Source of the DNA: Pigmentiphaga litoralis
Lineage (GTDB): Bacteria; Pseudomonadota; Gammaproteobacteria; Burkholderiales; Burkholderiaceae_B
DNA length: 64,000 nt
NCBI RefSeq assembly: GCF_013408655.1
Contig: NZ_JACCBP010000001.1
Coordinates: forward strand, 2,542,001-2,606,000
Direction: 5' to 3'
Every line of letters begins with the position of its first letter. Within the stretch, counting starts at the first letter, position 1. The notes beneath the pieces are model-generated. The model searched no databases, was not told the origin of the DNA, and was given only the letters and a program-made list of their open reading frames with translations. Of the stretch, positions 32,003-40,387 are shown in pieces. The position numbers and the translations under genes are program-made.

Positions 32003-33145
32003 TCATGGCGACACCTGGGCAGACCGCCAGGCTTCGTAATCCGCGACGAACTGCGGCGACATGTTGCGCAGGCGCTCGGGGTCAACCCGGCCGGACCGGC
32101 CGATGTAGCGCATGGCGAACTCCCAATCCGGAAGTTCCATATGCTGGGCAAACTGGTCGTACCAAAGCGCACTGCGATTGGCCGCCGCGGTAATTTTTTC
32201 GACGATGGGACGGCGCTCGGCTTCAAAGCTTCGCAGCGCCTCTGGAATGCTGCCGGGGTGTTCAGCGATAGCCTTCGCCAGCGCCTGCACGTCTTCGAGT
32301 GCAAGGCGGGTCCCCGACCCGATGGAATAATGGGCGGTGCGCGACGCATCGCCGACGATCACACAAGTTCCGGTCGACCAGGTTGTAGTGCTGATTTTCG
32401 GAAAACGCCGCCACATGGACTTGTTGGTCACCAGCGATGCGCCTGCCAGCTCCTCGGCAAAAATTTCCTCGCAGTACTGCCGGGACGCTTCCTCGGTCAT
32501 GTGAGCAAAGCCGATCCTGTCGAAGGTCGGCTCGTCGACTTCCACAAGAAAGGTGCTCATCGAATCGGAGTACCGATAGTGGTGGGCGTTGAACGAGCCC
32601 TGCGGCGATCTTTTGAATGTCTGGGTCATTCGGTCGAAAGGCTTCGTCGCACCGAACCAGGCAAATCGGTTGTCGAAATAATCGATCTGCGTGCCGAACG
32701 CCGCCTCATGGGTGCGGCGCACCAGCGAGTTGACTCCGTCGGCACCGATGATCAGGTCAGCATCCCCCATGTCACCAAGGCTTCCGATGACGCGGGAGTT
32801 GATCAGCACTGCGCCAACGGACTCCGCTCTCTGGCGAAGAATCTCCAGCAACTTCAGGCGGGCGATGGCGGTGAAACCCACGCCATCGATTCGGATCGTC
32901 TGGCCATGAATGCGCAATTCGATGTCCTGCCAGGTCTCCAGTCCGCTGACGATCAGTGCCAGGGTTTCAGCATCGTTGGCGCGCAGAAACTCAAGGGCCT
33001 GGTCCGAGAAAACCACCCCAAAGCCAAAAGTTGTGTGGGCCGCGTTCTGCTCGAAGACGTGCACCGACGCGCCAGGGTCCTGTCGCTTCAGCAGATAGGC
33101 GGCGTACAAGCCTGCCGGGCCACCGCCAAGGATATTGATTTTCAT
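32003..33145 (-). CDS. Salicylyl-CoA 5-hydroxylase-like flavoprotein
   Basis: A 380-residue flavin monooxygenase that begins INILGGGPAGLYAAYLLKRQD (FAD fold), with a DLIIGADGVNS motif and CVIVGDASRTAHYSIGSGTRLALEDV as second FAD motif. The form with HYSIGSGT instead of the usual MHPxxGQG is typical of enzymes acting on aryl-CoA thioesters: salicylyl-CoA 5-hydroxylase and the N-terminal half of 2-aminobenzoyl-CoA monooxygenase/reductase. It lacks the second, old-yellow-enzyme half of the latter. With the ligase, thioesterase and gentisate dioxygenase genes alongside, hydroxylation of salicylyl-CoA to gentisyl-CoA is the best reading. Four-base overlap with the thioesterase gene. Confidence 0.82.
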   Translation of the reverse strand: MKINILGGGPAGLYAAYLLKRQDPGASVHVFEQNAAHTTFGFGVVFSDQALEFLRANDAETLALIVSGLETWQDIELRIHGQTIRIDGVGFTAIARLKLLEILRQRAESVGAVLINSRVIGSLGDMGDADLIIGADGVNSLVRRTHEAAFGTQIDYFDNRFAWFGATKPFDRMTQTFKRSPQGSFNAHHYRYSDSMSTFLVEVDEPTFDRIGFAHMTEEASRQYCEEIFAEELAGASLVTNKSMWRRFPKISTTTWSTGTCVIVGDASRTAHYSIGSGTRLALEDVQALAKAIAEHPGSIPEALRSFEAERRPIVEKITAAANRSALWYDQFAQHMELPDWEFAMRYIGRSGRVDPERLRNMSPQFVADYEAWRSAQVSP

Positions 33146-33588
33146 ATGCGTGTCTCCAACACGTTTTCGCTGGCATCCATCAGCAACTTGCGGACGGTAT
33201 CCGGCACCGGAATTGCCTGCGTCGAGGCTCCCTGGCCGATCCCATGCGTCGCCCACACCCGGGTTTCGTGGGCCTCTACCAGCAGCGTGTCATCCATGAA
33301 AAACCGATGGATGAACCCCAGCGACTTGCCGCCAATCTTCTCGACGTGTATTTCGTGCCAGATCAGAGAGTGAAGGGGCGGCGCCGCGAAAAATTTCATC
33401 GCCAACTGGACGATCGGCAAGCCACCGCGCGTGTCTGGATCGAGCCACGCGTTGGGATCGATGTCGAGGGAAAGGAGCATGTCATTGAGGCCCTCCACCA
33501 TCCACCGCGCGTAGTGAGGGAAGAAAATGATGCCGCCCGGGTCACATTCACTCCAATGCAGACGTCTCTTGTAGCGGTAGGTGCGCAT
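33142..33588 (-). CDS. Hotdog-fold acyl-CoA thioesterase (putative gentisyl-CoA thioesterase)
   Basis: A 148-residue 4-hydroxybenzoyl-CoA thioesterase-type protein. WSECDPGGIIFFPHYARWM holds the conserved Asp (D16) and the strand-to-helix turn of the 4HBT subgroup, and the following helix is complete. It is encoded between the FAH-family hydrolase and the flavin hydroxylase, overlapping the latter by four bases. In the CoA route of salicylate breakdown a thioesterase must release gentisate from gentisyl-CoA, which this gene can supply (inference). The long upstream open frame is only a non-coding extension. Confidence 0.8.
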   Translation of the reverse strand: MRTYRYKRRLHWSECDPGGIIFFPHYARWMVEGLNDMLLSLDIDPNAWLDPDTRGGLPIVQLAMKFFAAPPLHSLIWHEIHVEKIGGKSLGFIHRFFMDDTLLVEAHETRVWATHGIGQGASTQAIPVPDTVRKLLMDASENVLETRI

Positions 33589-33605
33589 GAATGTCGCTCC
33601 TTGCT

Positions 33606-34475
33606 TCAACGCGGTTGCGCAAATTGCGATGCGACCCGTACCTCGATCGACCCGATGGATTGCACGCTGGCTTCGATCAGATCTCCCGGCTTGACCGGTC
33701 CGACTCCCTCTGGGGTACCTGTCATGATGACGTCGCCTGGATGGAGCGTGTAAAACGACGAGGCGTACTCGATCAGCCGCTGGACGTTCATGATCAGACG
33801 GCTTGTGTTGGAGCGCTGCCGTTGGCCGCCGTTGACGCGTAGCTCCAGATCCAGTGCGTTGGGGTCCGGCACTTCGTCCGACGTCACGATCCAGGGACCC
33901 AGCACGGCATACGTGTCGACCGACTTGCGAAAGCCAGGCCATTCCTGGCCGCGCACGGTCATGTCCAATCCCACGGCATAGCCCAGTACGTAGTCCAGTG
34001 CCGCTTCCTTGGTGACCATGCGGGCGGTCTTCCCGATCACAACGGCAAGTTCCACCTCGTGGTCTGTTCGTCGGTCGGGAAAACGTGGCTCGATCACATC
34101 CGATACGCCGATCAACGAACTTCCGGCCTTCAGAAAGAGGCCATAGCGTTCCAGAGTGGTGTACGTATGCCCGTGGTTGATCTCTTGATCCTGGTTGGCC
34201 TCTTCGATGTGCGCGTGGTAATTGATCGGAGCACCCACGATCTTCCCCGGATTGGCGACCGGCGACTCCAGGCGGATGTCGGCTAGTGACAAGGTGCGGC
34301 AGTTGCGAGGGGTGGCCTGCGCGAGGTCTGCAAGCAGCCCCGGAACCTGACTGACGACCCAATCCCCTTGGGGCTGAGGCCAGGCAGGCTGGAGGTTGAA
34401 CCGGTCAGTGACATCCAGCACCATCGCATCCTGCACAAGGCCAATGCGGTCAAAGTTGAAGCGGCAGATCTTCAT
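33606..34475 (-). CDS. Fumarylacetoacetate-hydrolase-family protein (maleyl/fumarylpyruvate hydrolase candidate)
   Basis: A 289-residue FAH-family enzyme. Metal-binding residues are seen in DHEVELAVVIGK (Glu-x-Glu) and GLDMTVRG (Asp), with the substrate loop near KSVDTYAVLGPW and the C-terminal PGDVIMTGTPEGVGPVKPGD. In a gentisate pathway it would hydrolyse the ring-opened product: fumarylpyruvate after isomerisation or maleylpyruvate directly. No GST-type maleylpyruvate isomerase is visible nearby, which favours direct hydrolysis or an isomerase encoded elsewhere. It lies 45 bases downstream of the gentisate dioxygenase gene. Confidence 0.85.
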   Translation of the reverse strand: MKICRFNFDRIGLVQDAMVLDVTDRFNLQPAWPQPQGDWVVSQVPGLLADLAQATPRNCRTLSLADIRLESPVANPGKIVGAPINYHAHIEEANQDQEINHGHTYTTLERYGLFLKAGSSLIGVSDVIEPRFPDRRTDHEVELAVVIGKTARMVTKEAALDYVLGYAVGLDMTVRGQEWPGFRKSVDTYAVLGPWIVTSDEVPDPNALDLELRVNGGQRQRSNTSRLIMNVQRLIEYASSFYTLHPGDVIMTGTPEGVGPVKPGDLIEASVQSIGSIEVRVASQFAQPR

Positions 34476-34520
34476 GTCAGCGTCTCTTGCTTATTTGAAT
34501 TCGGGAAACGGCGGAACCGG

Positions 34521-35582
34521 TCATTGACGGTCTTCGCGCCACAGCGACAATTTCTGATGCACGGGCGCATCTGAGAACGAGAAGAAAACTGCCTCGTCCT
34601 CGGCTTCTATCTGATGCAGGTGCCAGCCTGGCACCGCAAGGATGTCCTGCGGGCCCAGGAAGAACGGTTCCCCGTTGACCGTGACGCGCAGTCGACCTTC
34701 AACGCCGACAAACACAGCGCCATCCGTGGAACGATACGGACGTGTCCGGTACGACTTGGGAAGAAGGCGCATGCTTGCGCCGATGGTGGGAAGCGCCGGA
34801 TCGCCGTTCGTCGGGTTCACATACCGAACCTCGTAGCCGCGATGGGCATCGATGGATTCTTGCCGGACGATCAAATGCAGCGCTGCACGCGTGCGCTCGT
34901 ACGAGTATTTGAACAAAGGCGATGAGCTGGTCTTGCTGTCGTCGGGCCGCAGCAGCCCGCTACCGTACCGAAGCAGCGACTCGCCTTCGGCGCGATGGAC
35001 TGTCTGCGCGGCATCCTCGTGCTGCTGCCGAAAACCCGAATGAAGGAAGCTCACCAACGGCACGTCCAGGCCATCCAGCCAGACAACAGGGCTGTCCCCC
35101 ACGTTGCCGTGGTCGTGCCAGGTCCAGGCTGGAGTGATGATGAAGTCGCCCGGGGCCATGCTTACGCGCTCGCCATCGACGGCGGTGTAGGCGCCGCATC
35201 CGTGCATGGCGAACCGCAACGCCGACTGGGTATGCCGGTGCGCGGGCGCCACTTCGCCGGGCAGGATCAGTTGAAGCCCCGCGTACAGGGTGTCGGTGAC
35301 ACGAGACTGCCCTTGCAAGGCGGGATTTTCGAGTACGAGAACCCGGCGCTCGGCTTGCTCGGCTGTGATCCGCTCTCCGGCTTCGAGCAAGTAGGGAAGC
35401 GCGTCGGAGAATCGCCAGGCATACGCCCGCGCGGTCGGTCTGGGCTCCTCCGGTACCAGGCGGGAAAGCGAGACCCATAGGGGAGCCAGATTCTGGCGCG
35501 CGAGCTGCTCGTAATAAAGGGACTCCCCCGCAGCGGACGAAGGCGTGGCTTGCGCGATTTCATTCGGGACGGCGGTGTTCAC
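34521..35582 (-). CDS. Gentisate 1,2-dioxygenase-like bicupin
   Basis: A 353-residue two-cupin protein. The N-terminal cupin has the ferrous-iron ligands H115 and H117 (PAHRHTQSALRF) and H156 (TWHDHGN); the C-terminal cupin lacks a full ligand set, as in known gentisate dioxygenases. The enzyme opens the gentisate ring to maleylpyruvate. An alternative is 1-hydroxy-2-naphthoate or salicylate dioxygenase, which are close relatives, but the flanking 5-hydroxylase and thioesterase genes point to gentisate. The start overlaps the ligase stop (ATGA at 35582-35579). Confidence 0.86.
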   Translation of the reverse strand: MNTAVPNEIAQATPSSAAGESLYYEQLARQNLAPLWVSLSRLVPEEPRPTARAYAWRFSDALPYLLEAGERITAEQAERRVLVLENPALQGQSRVTDTLYAGLQLILPGEVAPAHRHTQSALRFAMHGCGAYTAVDGERVSMAPGDFIITPAWTWHDHGNVGDSPVVWLDGLDVPLVSFLHSGFRQQHEDAAQTVHRAEGESLLRYGSGLLRPDDSKTSSSPLFKYSYERTRAALHLIVRQESIDAHRGYEVRYVNPTNGDPALPTIGASMRLLPKSYRTRPYRSTDGAVFVGVEGRLRVTVNGEPFFLGPQDILAVPGWHLHQIEAEDEAVFFSFSDAPVHQKLSLWREDRQ

Positions 35583-37330
35583 GGCAGGTCTCCTTGCAAG
35601 GGCTGCGCGGCGGACGTTGACTCAGCCAGCACCTTGACCGCGATTTGTGCGCGCAGTTGGGCGCGATCAAGCTTGCCAACGCGCGTGGTCGGAAATCCCT
35701 CAGACGCCTCGATGCGTTCCGGCAACTTGAACTTGGCAAGCCCGTGCGAGAGCAGGTACGCCCCCAGTTCCTTCACGGTCGGCAAGCAGTGGCCTTGGCG
35801 TGGGATAAGAAAGGCGCAGGCTTTCTCGCCATAGATCGGATCCGGCATGGCGACAACCTTTCCGTCAGCAATGGCGGGATGCCGACTCAGCAAGTGCTCA
35901 ATGTCTTCCGTGCCAAACTTCTCGCCGCCGCGGTTGATGTTGTCCCGCATCCGCCCTTCAAACGCGTAGACGAGCTGCCCGTCGATCACGGCGGACCGCA
36001 TCAGGTCGCCAGTTCGGAAGAACCCGTCCTGAGTGAAGCTGACGGCATTGATTTCTGGCGCGGCGTAGTAACCGCGCAGCGATGACGGTCCCCTGAAACA
36101 GAGTTCGCCCGGTTCGCCGACGTGCGCCTCGTCTTCGGTCCCGGGTCTTAACAGCCGAACTTCGTCGTAGGCCGAGCACGGCATTCCAACCGTGCCATGG
36201 CGAACCAAAGCGGGTGATGCAGGCATCCCCGTCAACACCAACCCTTCGGTGATGCCGAACATGTTCATTGACGACACGCCGGTGGCGCGTTCAATGGGCT
36301 CGGCGCCGATCAACGTAAACAGCGAACGCAGCGACGAGAGGTCGTGCGCTTTTACGCCGGGGTAAGACGCGATCGCGGGTGCATGCGGTCCGATGGTGAA
36401 GGCATGCTGCACCCGTTCCCGCTCGATCGCATCGAAGTACTTCGCGACGTCCCACTGCGGCAGCAATACCGTCGTCGCCCGATATAGCACGGTGCGCACG
36501 ATCGCAAACATCATCCCGGCGTTGTGCAGCATCGGAAGCGCCCAGATGCCCACGTTGCCATCCTGCATGTCGTAACGTGAACACCACGAACGCACGTGCC
36601 CCTGGTATTCGGCATGGAATCGTGGAATCAGCTTCGGCACGCCCGTGGACCCGCCGGATAGCTGGAACACGGCAACGTCTTCGCATCCAAATTCGGCCGT
36701 GGTGTCCAAGGAAGCTGCTGGCTCGACACCTTCACCCAGGCTTTCCAAGGTATGACTGCCAGGTTCCCCGGCACCTCGCGCGACGATGACGTGCGGGATG
36801 TCATGGCGATCGGCCATGGCGCTTGCGAATGCCACCAGATCGAAGCGGCCCCCGGCATCAGCCTGAACAAAGTACGCCTTGGGGCGGGTCAGTTCGATGA
36901 GCTTGGAGATCTCGAGTTCGCGGTACTGCGGGATGCTGCACACAGGCACGATCCCGGCTTTGAAACACCCAAACAGGGCAATGGCGGTTTCGATCGTTGT
37001 TCCCATCTGGAACATTGCACGGTCGTGTACCTGCAGGCCCAGTGCCCGGAGCCCCTGCGCCAGACGCTCGGCCCGTTTATCAAGCTCTGCGAAGCTGATC
37101 CTGTGCTGCTCGCACACAAAGGCGGTCCGCTCCGGGGCGTCTTTTGCCGCGCTCCGAAGCGCTTCGCCAAGAGTCTGCCGTTCCCATGCGCCGGATTCCA
37201 GGTAATAAGCCGCCCGTTCCGTGTCGGCGTAAATGACACCGGGCATGGGGCGCAATGGCCCGATGGTTCGATCACCACCCGAAGCGGATGCGCCGTCCGC
37301 CGTCCCGGGCCCGCTGCAGTGCTGCTGCAT
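35579..37330 (-). CDS. Salicylate-CoA/AMP ligase (DhbE/EntE-like)
   Basis: A 583-residue adenylate-forming enzyme. Core motifs: LSGGSTGVPK phosphate loop (224-233), NMFGITEG (A5), YAFEGRMRDNINRGGEKFG with the hinge and A8 motif, and the C-terminal TRVGKLDR with the catalytic Lys. It is closest in style to 2,3-dihydroxybenzoate/salicylate activating enzymes (CSIPQYRELEI), so activation of salicylate to its adenylate and CoA thioester is likely. It has about 30 extra N-terminal residues. AAGGAG precedes the ATG. It is the first gene of the operon and divergent from a LysR gene. Confidence 0.83.
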   Translation of the reverse strand: MQQHCSGPGTADGASASGGDRTIGPLRPMPGVIYADTERAAYYLESGAWERQTLGEALRSAAKDAPERTAFVCEQHRISFAELDKRAERLAQGLRALGLQVHDRAMFQMGTTIETAIALFGCFKAGIVPVCSIPQYRELEISKLIELTRPKAYFVQADAGGRFDLVAFASAMADRHDIPHVIVARGAGEPGSHTLESLGEGVEPAASLDTTAEFGCEDVAVFQLSGGSTGVPKLIPRFHAEYQGHVRSWCSRYDMQDGNVGIWALPMLHNAGMMFAIVRTVLYRATTVLLPQWDVAKYFDAIERERVQHAFTIGPHAPAIASYPGVKAHDLSSLRSLFTLIGAEPIERATGVSSMNMFGITEGLVLTGMPASPALVRHGTVGMPCSAYDEVRLLRPGTEDEAHVGEPGELCFRGPSSLRGYYAAPEINAVSFTQDGFFRTGDLMRSAVIDGQLVYAFEGRMRDNINRGGEKFGTEDIEHLLSRHPAIADGKVVAMPDPIYGEKACAFLIPRQGHCLPTVKELGAYLLSHGLAKFKLPERIEASEGFPTTRVGKLDRAQLRAQIAVKVLAESTSAAQPLQGDLP

Positions 37331-37446
37331 CGTTGTCTCCTTGCTTTTCTTGTCCTGATGGAGACAGATGCTCGGGGAGCGGCGAGATAACTACAATAGA
37401 ATGAGATTGATATCTTCCATTTGCCCCGCAAATAAACGGTGCCGCC

Positions 37447-38352
37447 ATGCCCCCCGACATCGACTTGAAATTGCTGAGGTTGCTGACGCAGATCCACGCG
37501 CTGCGCAGCGTGTCCAAGGCAGCGGACGCCGTACACCTGAGCCAGCCGGCAACCAGCCTGGCGCTGGGACGCCTGCGGCGCATTCTGGGGGACGAATTAT
37601 TTGTGCGGGGTACGGGCGGCATGCTTGCCACGCCACGCTGCGACGAGATCGTCGCGAAAGCGCGAGACGCATTGGACCTGATCGACAATGTCGTATCGCA
37701 TACGCCCGTATTCGACCCTCTCACTGCGCGCCGCTCGTTTGTGGTCACGCTCTCCGATATCGGAGAAGCGGTCTTCCTTCCAAAGTTGATGGCGAATCTG
37801 ACGCGCCAGGCACCGCATTGCAATCTGCGGTCGCGAGCCTTGTCCGCGCTTGAATTGCCGCCCGCGATGGAAAGCGGTCAGGTCGAAATTGCCATCGGTT
37901 TTTTCCCCGACCTCGAACGGCCCGGCTTTTTCATGCAAAAGCTGTTTGACCACCGTTTCGTCTGCCTTGTCCGCAAGAATCACCCGCGCGTGCAGGGCGA
38001 TAAGGTGTCTTTGCCTGTGTTCCTGGACCTGCCGCACGCGGTCGTGGAGCCGGAAGGCCGAAGCCATGAATTGTTCGAACGCCTGCTCCAGGAGCGGGGC
38101 CTGACGCGGCGTGTGCAGCTCAACATTCCGCACTTTTTGAGCGTGCCCGCGATCGTCGCCGCGACCGACATGATCGTTACGGTGCCCCGAGCGGTGGCGG
38201 AATACTTCGTCCGATTTGGCGACGTTCGAATCGTCCAGCCCCCCATCAATACTCAACGGTACGCATTGAAGCAGCACTGGCACGCGCGCTTCAATGCAGA
38301 TCCCGGGCTGAAATGGTTCAGAGGGCTGATCGCGACGACGTTTCATGGTTGA
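37447..38352 (+). CDS. LysR-type regulator of the salicylate/gentisate operon
   Basis: A 301-residue LTTR of the NahR/NodD/LinR branch: DLKLLRLLTQIHALRSVSKAADAVHLSQPATSLAL in the N-terminal helix-turn-helix, a long linker, and ARRSFVVTLSDIGEAVFLPKL, the start of the effector domain common to NahR-like regulators. NahR responds to salicylate, which agrees with the divergent ligase operon. The 116-base gap contains an AGATA...TATCT arrangement (about 37392-37415) near the middle that could be a binding site. The ATG at 37447 is the only good start. Confidence 0.88.
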   Translation: MPPDIDLKLLRLLTQIHALRSVSKAADAVHLSQPATSLALGRLRRILGDELFVRGTGGMLATPRCDEIVAKARDALDLIDNVVSHTPVFDPLTARRSFVVTLSDIGEAVFLPKLMANLTRQAPHCNLRSRALSALELPPAMESGQVEIAIGFFPDLERPGFFMQKLFDHRFVCLVRKNHPRVQGDKVSLPVFLDLPHAVVEPEGRSHELFERLLQERGLTRRVQLNIPHFLSVPAIVAATDMIVTVPRAVAEYFVRFGDVRIVQPPINTQRYALKQHWHARFNADPGLKWFRGLIATTFHG

Positions 38353-38410
38353 TCATTCGTCGCTTCGATTACCCGGCCCGGGTGCGTGACGACAATCCAA
38401 CTTAGTACAT

Positions 38411-38431
38411 GCGAACAAAGTCGTAGTTCGC
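38411..38431. promoter_or_regulatory. Inverted repeat GCGAAC-N9-GTTCGC
   Basis: Perfect 6-base arms upstream of the sulfonate ABC operon, about 57 bases before its first start. Together with the repeat at 38444-38469 it forms two adjacent dyads, candidate operators. Confidence 0.45.
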
Positions 38432-38443
38432 GGGCGTCTGCGT

Positions 38444-38469
38444 GAATAAGCTGTGTCACTCGCTTATTC
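38444..38469. promoter_or_regulatory. Inverted repeat GAATAAGC-N10-GCTTATTC
   Basis: Perfect 8-base arms, extended outwards by CTGCG and CGCAG with a 2-base bulge. It ends 18 bases before the ABC substrate-binding gene, so it may be an operator or a leader hairpin next to the ribosome site. Confidence 0.5.
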
Positions 38470-38487
38470 GCAGCAGGATCAACGACG

Positions 38488-39501
38488 ATGACATACGCCC
38501 ATGGAATGTTGGGCCTTTTGCTTGGCGCCTCGGTGCTCGGCGCAGCCCATGCCCAGACCGGTAGCAACTTCACCACTCCCGTCCCAGCCAATACGCAGCT
38601 GGTGGTAGCGGATCAACGCCAACAATTGCAGGTGGCCTTCGCCGCATCGGGCGAAGAAAAAAAGCTGCCGTTCAAGGTGAAATTTGCCGACTTCCGCGGG
38701 GGGCCTGCCATTCTTGAGGCCTTCCGCGCAGGATCGCTGGACGTCGCTATCGTGGGCGATGCGCCGCCGATCCAGGCGCACGTGTCGGGCAATCCGCTAC
38801 CTATCGTCGCGGCCCGACAATTCACGGCGGTCACTTACCAATATGCGGTGCGTCCCGGCCTTTCCCTCACGTCACTGAACGACATCCGCGGCAAGAAGAT
38901 CGCGTATGCCGAAGGTACCGCGACACAGTCCTTTGTACTCGCCACGCTCAGCAAGATCGGGCTCACCAAGAAGGACGTGACGCTCGTCCCGCTTCGTATC
39001 GTCGACTTCCTGGATGCCGTACGCAGTGGTGCCGTCGATGTGGCGCCGCTGAATGAGCCGCCCTTTTCCCGCTATGTGACCCACTTCAAGAAGGACGGTG
39101 CAAGCGCCCTGCCCGAACAGGAAGTGGCGGGCCTCCCGCAGGGCCTGAGCTATATCTATGCGAGTCCGACGGCACTGAAGGATCCGGTGAGGTCCGCAGC
39201 CATCGCCACCTTCATTGCGCAATGGGTCAAGTCGTCGCAGTGGACCGAAGAGAATGAGCAGGCCTGGGTGCAGGCCTACTACGTCAAGAGCCAGAACTTG
39301 CCGGCCGAGGTGGGCAGGCAGGTGCATCAATCGCTGGGAAAATCCACGTTCCCTCGTCTGTCGGACCTGATTCCGCGGCAGCAGAACACGATCAATCTGA
39401 TTCATGCGGCGGGAGACATCCCAAAGAAGCTCGACGCCAGGGAAGAGTTTGACTTGAGGTTCAACGACACCGCCGCAAGCGCCGCGCGTGCGGCGCTATG
39501 A
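38488..39501 (+). CDS. Sulfonate/nitrate-type ABC substrate-binding protein (SsuA-like)
   Basis: A 337-residue periplasmic protein with a signal peptide (MTYAHGMLGLLLGASVLGAAHAQ). Characteristic SsuA/TauA blocks are GGPAILEAFRAGSLDVAIVGDAPP, LNDIRGKKIAYAEGTATQSF and SGAVDVAPLNEPPFSRYV, which line the oxyanion-binding cleft. It delivers an alkyl or aryl sulfonate, sulphate ester or related anion to the adjacent permease. It is first in an operon with permease, ATPase and a TauD-type dioxygenase, placed next to the salicylate cluster. Exact ligand unknown. Confidence 0.87.
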   Translation: MTYAHGMLGLLLGASVLGAAHAQTGSNFTTPVPANTQLVVADQRQQLQVAFAASGEEKKLPFKVKFADFRGGPAILEAFRAGSLDVAIVGDAPPIQAHVSGNPLPIVAARQFTAVTYQYAVRPGLSLTSLNDIRGKKIAYAEGTATQSFVLATLSKIGLTKKDVTLVPLRIVDFLDAVRSGAVDVAPLNEPPFSRYVTHFKKDGASALPEQEVAGLPQGLSYIYASPTALKDPVRSAAIATFIAQWVKSSQWTEENEQAWVQAYYVKSQNLPAEVGRQVHQSLGKSTFPRLSDLIPRQQNTINLIHAAGDIPKKLDAREEFDLRFNDTAASAARAAL

Positions 39502-39514
39502 AGCCAGGTGCCCT

Positions 39515-40387
39515 ATGAGTCCACCCATTGAATCCGGCGATGTGGCGCTGACTGAACTTGCACTCGATCGTCAGCCGACTACCTTACAGGTGCACGCGCG
39601 TCGTTCCTCGTACCACCGCTTTTCGCCGCGCAGGCTTCCGAAGGGCAGCTACTTGTTTGGTCCATTCGCTGTCCTGGTGGTGTGGCAGTTCGCATCTGTG
39701 ACTGGATTGCTGTCACCGCAGTTGCTTGCGGCACCTTCCAGCGCCCTGATCGCGGGCTACGAGCTGTGGACCGACGGTGTGTTGGCCAGTCACCTGCTCG
39801 CCTCCGCAGTGCGCGCCTACAGCGGACTGGTCCTGGGCGTCGCGCTTGGGCTGGTGCTGGCCTTGATATCCGGCCTGACCCGCATTGGCGAGGCCACTGT
39901 GGACGGCCTGGTGCAGGTCAAGCGCGCCGTACCCACCCTGGCGCTTATCCCGCTTGCCATCTTGTGGCTGGGTATTGGCGACGCCATGAAAGTCACGATC
40001 ATCACCCTTGCCGTGCTGGTACCCGTGTACATCAATACGCACACGAGTCTGCGCGGCATCGACATTCGTTATGTGGAACTGGCACGAACCGTGGGCTTGA
40101 GCTATTCGGAATTTCTGAGGCGGATTGTTCTGCCGGGTGCGCTGCCTGGTTTCTTTACAGGCTTGCGCCTTGCAGTCACCACCTGCTGGACCTCGCTGGT
40201 GGTTCTGGAGCAGATCAATACGACGGAAGGCGTGGGGTTTTTGATGAACCGTGCACGTGACTACGGGCAGACCGAGATCATCGTAGTTGGCCTGATCATT
40301 TATGCCGTGCTGGGTCTGAGTTCGGACGCGCTCGTTCGCGCCTGGGAGCGCCGTGCGCTGGGCTATCGAAAGGCGCTCGGTCAATGA
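39515..40387 (+). CDS. ABC permease, SsuC/TauC type
   Basis: A 290-residue inner-membrane permease with about six hydrophobic segments. The ATPase-contact EAA loop is ELARTVGLSYSEFLRRIVLPGALPGF, standard in the BPD_transp_1 family, and VKRAVPTLALIPLAILWLGIGDAMKV is typical of SsuC. The ATG at 39515 follows AGGTG and adds a 45-residue hydrophilic N-terminus before the first helix. The stop overlaps the ATPase start by four bases. Confidence 0.88.
   Translation: MSPPIESGDVALTELALDRQPTTLQVHARRSSYHRFSPRRLPKGSYLFGPFAVLVVWQFASVTGLLSPQLLAAPSSALIAGYELWTDGVLASHLLASAVRAYSGLVLGVALGLVLALISGLTRIGEATVDGLVQVKRAVPTLALIPLAILWLGIGDAMKVTIITLAVLVPVYINTHTSLRGIDIRYVELARTVGLSYSEFLRRIVLPGALPGFFTGLRLAVTTCWTSLVVLEQINTTEGVGFLMNRARDYGQTEIIVVGLIIYAVLGLSSDALVRAWERRALGYRKALGQ

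Noticed and set aside
33589..34362. A 400-codon frame extending the thioesterase upstream through the FAH-family gene
   Set aside because: Family similarity begins only at the ATG at 33588, and the extension is antisense-free shadow of the FAH gene in another frame.
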